64,000 bases of DNA from positions 78,386 to 142,385 of the forward strand of contig NZ_WSFT01000013.1 in the NCBI RefSeq assembly GCF_016820655.1. The letters are read 5' to 3'. A program made the translations under genes and the position numbers. The notes under the pieces were generated by a model that saw only the letters and a program-made list of their open reading frames with translations, did not search any database and had not been told where the DNA came from. Shown one piece after another: positions 61,670 to 64,000 of the stretch. Within the stretch, counting starts at the first letter, position 1; every line of letters begins with the position of its first letter. This DNA is from Anaeromonas frigoriresistens (GTDB taxonomy: Bacteria; Bacillota; Clostridia; Tissierellales; SIT17).

Positions 61670-62905
61670 ATGTACTTATATAAAATTGCAACTGATAAAT
61701 ACGGATTTTCTCATATTAAATATGATTTTGACGAAGCAAATATAGATGAAATAAAAAGTTCTAATAAAGTTTATTTCTTATTTAAAATGGATCCTATGAA
61801 ATCCAGGAGAAGTTATTTAATTTCTTCTCCTTCTTTATTATTTTTAGAGGACGAAAATATAAATATACTTAATAAGAAAAAAACGGAATTTCCTGTAGCT
61901 AATTGGTTAAAGGAAAAGATAAATGATAAAAAGGTTATTGCAGTAAATACTAATTATCCTAGCTGGAAAACAGTTTTAAATCACACTTTGCCCAAAAAAT
62001 GGAGAATTAATCTGCTAGCATTAGGTGATGTGGGTAGTACGCTATTAACAGGTCTGAAGCTATTAGGAAATAATATAATATTTGAAATTGGAATATATGA
62101 CAGAACTTATGAAAAAGCTAAAAGATGGGAAATGGAAATGAATCAAGTATTAAAAGCTTTTAATTACGATTCCCCTAAAGTAAAGATAATAGATAGATCA
62201 GATATATTCGACTGTGACATGTTTGTTTTCTGTGCCTCTAAATCAGTTCCTAAAGTAGGCTCTGAAGTAAAAGATGTAAGAATGGCTCAATTTGAAAGTA
62301 ATTCAAATATCATCAAAGAGTATGCTATTGAAGCTAGAAATATAGGGTTTAAAGGAATCTTTTCAGTAGTTTCGGATCCAGTAGATTTATTATCTAAGGT
62401 AGTTTTTCTAGAAAGTAATAAAAATGAAAAAGAAGAATATGATTACAATGGTCTAGCACCTGAACAGATTAGAGGTTATGGTTTAGGTGTTATGAATGCT
62501 AGAGCAGCTTATTATGCAAATATGTCTCATGATCTAAATCAATTTCTCTCAGAAGGTAGAGCTTACGGTCCCCACGGAGATGGACTTATAATCGCAGATA
62601 GTATTAAAAACTATAATGATGATTTATCTAAACTTCTAACAGATAAAGCCATAAATGCTAATCTAGAAATGAGAAAATTAGGCTATAAACCATATATTGC
62701 TCCAGCTCTATCCTCTGGAGCTTTATCTATTATTGATACCATATCGGGCAATTGGCATTATAGTGCTACTTTTATAGGTGGGGTATTTATGGGTAGTAAA
62801 AATAGAATTGTAAACAATAGCATTGAACTAGAATCTATAGATATGGATGACACCCTTTTTGAAAGAATAAAAAAATCATATACAGATTTAGGAGAAATAA
62901 TATGA
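61670..62905 (+). CDS. Lactate/malate dehydrogenase-like protein
   Basis: A 411-residue protein. The first 110 residues are a unique extension. Then the LDH/MDH fold: LLALGDVGS (115-123) for NAD, DVRMAQFESN (202-211) with the substrate Arg region, VSDPVDLL (234-241), and GPHGDG (300-305) holding the catalytic His equivalent to the GEHGDS motif of LDH. Active-site residues thus appear kept but the loops differ, so the substrate is likely a different 2-hydroxy acid. It starts 11 bases after the giant gene and overlaps the next gene by 4, showing coupled translation. Confidence 0.82.
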   Translation: MYLYKIATDKYGFSHIKYDFDEANIDEIKSSNKVYFLFKMDPMKSRRSYLISSPSLLFLEDENINILNKKKTEFPVANWLKEKINDKKVIAVNTNYPSWKTVLNHTLPKKWRINLLALGDVGSTLLTGLKLLGNNIIFEIGIYDRTYEKAKRWEMEMNQVLKAFNYDSPKVKIIDRSDIFDCDMFVFCASKSVPKVGSEVKDVRMAQFESNSNIIKEYAIEARNIGFKGIFSVVSDPVDLLSKVVFLESNKNEKEEYDYNGLAPEQIRGYGLGVMNARAAYYANMSHDLNQFLSEGRAYGPHGDGLIIADSIKNYNDDLSKLLTDKAINANLEMRKLGYKPYIAPALSSGALSIIDTISGNWHYSATFIGGVFMGSKNRIVNNSIELESIDMDDTLFERIKKSYTDLGEII

Positions 62906-63948
62906 ATAAAATACATGTAATAGTACCTGAAACCCCCTCAGACTTTTTATTAAAAATGGTGAAAGAAACAGTTATGAGTAATGAATTTATTTTAATAAAA
63001 AATGTAGATAATCTACCAAATTTACAAAATAAAAAAATATTATTTGCTATTGAATTAGATCATGCTGGAGGTAATGTTGAAATCAATAGGATATTCAATA
63101 AATTATTTACTCTAGGAAATGATTCATTAAAAAACTCTACGGGATCTGTTCTAGTACATAATGATAATGAACTATATACAAAAACAATGGCTCAAAATAT
63201 AATTTTCAATGGAAATAGATTGGGATGTAGATTTCCTGGTAGACCATTAGTAGAGGCTACTGGTAGTTTATCTAATATGAAGACAATAGCAAATGCTTTA
63301 GATTTGAGCTTGGAGGAGGCCTGTTTTAAATCTTGTAACTCCCTTGGAGAAACTCTACAAAATGATAATCCTAAAAAAATTGATAACCCTAAATTATTAG
63401 TACTACATTCTAGTAATTATACTACGTCAAATACATTAAGGCTTTGGGAGATGTCAAAAAGACACTTAGATGGTATAGATATTAATGAAATTCATATAGA
63501 GAATGGAACTGTTAGAGATTGTATAGGATGTCCATATACAACATGTAAACATTATGGTCAACAAACCAGTTGTTTTTACGGAGGCATCATGGTAGAAGAA
63601 GTTTATCCTGCTATTTTGAATGCAGATGCTATACTTTGGATTTGCCCTAATTATAATGATGCTATATCTGCAAATCTTACGGCTGTCATAAATAGACTTA
63701 CTGCTCTCTTTAGAAAAACAAAATTCTATGATAAATCTATTTTTAGTGTAATTGTATCTGGTAACTCTGGAGGAGATTCTATAGCCAAGCAATTAATAAG
63801 TGCTTTAAATATTAATAAAACCTTTAGACTACCTCCTTATTTTAGTATCATGGCTACTGCTAATAATAAAGATGCAATACTTCATGTTCCTAATATTGAA
63901 GATAAAGCTAAAAGATTTGCATTAAATATAAAAAATGAAATCGAGTAG
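62902..63948 (+). CDS. Flavodoxin-fold oxidoreductase with Cys4 motif and novel N-terminal domain
   Basis: A 348-residue protein. Residues 1-155 have no family I recognise (GSVLVHNDNELYTKTMAQNI in it). Residues 163-345 are an NADPH-dependent FMN reductase/iron-sulfur flavoprotein fold (KLLVLHSSNYTTSNT, DAILWICPNYNDAISANLTA, IVSGNSGGDS). Cysteines 207, 210, 215 and 224 (CxxC-x4-C-x8-C) lie where iron-sulfur flavoproteins bind a cluster. It overlaps the upstream gene by 4 bases. Its last codons and stop (ATC GAG TAG) appear to belong to an antisense group II intron, so it may be truncated at its C-terminus. Confidence 0.82.
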   Translation: MNKIHVIVPETPSDFLLKMVKETVMSNEFILIKNVDNLPNLQNKKILFAIELDHAGGNVEINRIFNKLFTLGNDSLKNSTGSVLVHNDNELYTKTMAQNIIFNGNRLGCRFPGRPLVEATGSLSNMKTIANALDLSLEEACFKSCNSLGETLQNDNPKKIDNPKLLVLHSSNYTTSNTLRLWEMSKRHLDGIDINEIHIENGTVRDCIGCPYTTCKHYGQQTSCFYGGIMVEEVYPAILNADAILWICPNYNDAISANLTAVINRLTALFRKTKFYDKSIFSVIVSGNSGGDSIAKQLISALNINKTFRLPPYFSIMATANNKDAILHVPNIEDKAKRFALNIKNEIE

Positions 63949-64000
63949 GAGGTAATTAATTATTTTAATTACCGTCCTCTCACACCACCGTACGTACCGT
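63940..64000 (-). mobile_element. Group II intron 3' end (partial, domain V/VI)
   Basis: Read on the minus strand, the edge gives GTACGTACGGTGGTGTGAG, then GAGGAC, a hairpin GGTAATTAA/TTAATTACC, and TCCTACTCGAT. This matches the 3' part of bacterial group II introns as I remember it: a domain V-like end, a domain VI hairpin closed by AGGA/TCCT, and a terminal AT. The proposed intron end at 63940 is an inference; the rest, including any reverse transcriptase, is outside the window. Confidence 0.7.

Noticed and set aside
1..64000. CRISPR arrays, prophage or insertion sequences
   Set aside because: No regularly spaced repeats, phage structural genes or transposase genes were seen; only the edge intron fragment is mobile.

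Overview
The window is chromosomal DNA from a low-G+C, Gram-positive, endospore-forming anaerobe of the Clostridia, possibly Tissierellales-like (an inference from gene content, not proven). Support comes from the strongly A/T-biased codon use, GGAGG ribosome-binding sites with several TTG/GTG starts, a CwlJ/GerQ spore-germination pair, a SpoVB-like flippase, two tiny YjcZ-like spore proteins behind a SigK-type promoter, a DegS/DegU pair, and a Firmicutes-type 6S RNA. I see no plasmid, phage or CRISPR signature. The only mobile DNA is a fragment of what looks like a group II intron at the right edge.

Positions 1-12.5 kb are all on the minus strand: a cut-off SPOR-domain protein, DNA polymerase IV, a membrane GAF-GGDEF protein, an APH-like kinase, tRNA-Leu(GAG), a peptide-binding lipoprotein, then lytic transglycosylase-coaE-polA, and an ECF sigma factor with its zinc-finger anti-sigma/DUF4349 protein. 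Positions 12.6-21.3 kb hold tRNA-Leu(CAA), a permease divergent from a LysR regulator whose promoter sits in a long inverted repeat, an M18 aminopeptidase, degS-degU, an orphan CheW, a DUF896 protein and a stand-alone histidine ammonia-lyase. Positions 21.4-28.3 kb are one operon running from a 1789-residue pseudokinase/ATPase/TPR/GAF/GGDEF protein through a LacI regulator to an RNA 2',3'-cyclic phosphodiesterase.

Positions 28.5-47.5 kb are housekeeping and membrane genes: MarR, a lipid kinase, an unknown membrane protein, a heterodimeric ABC exporter, SpoVB-like flippase, 6S RNA, a short FtsH, a methyltransferase, a DUF362-ferredoxin, the YjcZ-like peptides, an RluA synthase, NAD kinase and PepF. 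Positions 47.5-54.8 kb hold a zinc phospholipase C-like protein, a three-gene serine/glyoxylate operon (aminotransferase, SerA-like dehydrogenase, DUF1015), the cwlJ-gerQ pair, two small proteins and a PatB/MalY-type lyase.

The most unusual part is 54.9-63.9 kb, all on the plus strand. A flavin amine oxidase is followed by a terminator and a new promoter, then by a 1621-residue protein combining an HD hydrolase domain, a helical-repeat region, an NMN-adenylyltransferase-like domain, a GNAT-like region and a type-I phosphoribosyltransferase-like domain. This is tightly coupled to a lactate/malate-dehydrogenase-like protein and a cysteine-motif flavoprotein. Together they look like an undescribed nucleotide/cofactor or small-molecule pathway. 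The last gene appears to end inside the 3' end of the antisense intron, which may supply its stop codon.

Many gene ends carry long hairpin terminators, often shared by convergent genes. The only gene-free stretch over 300 bases, 38024-38370, is accounted for by 6S RNA, its promoter and two terminators.
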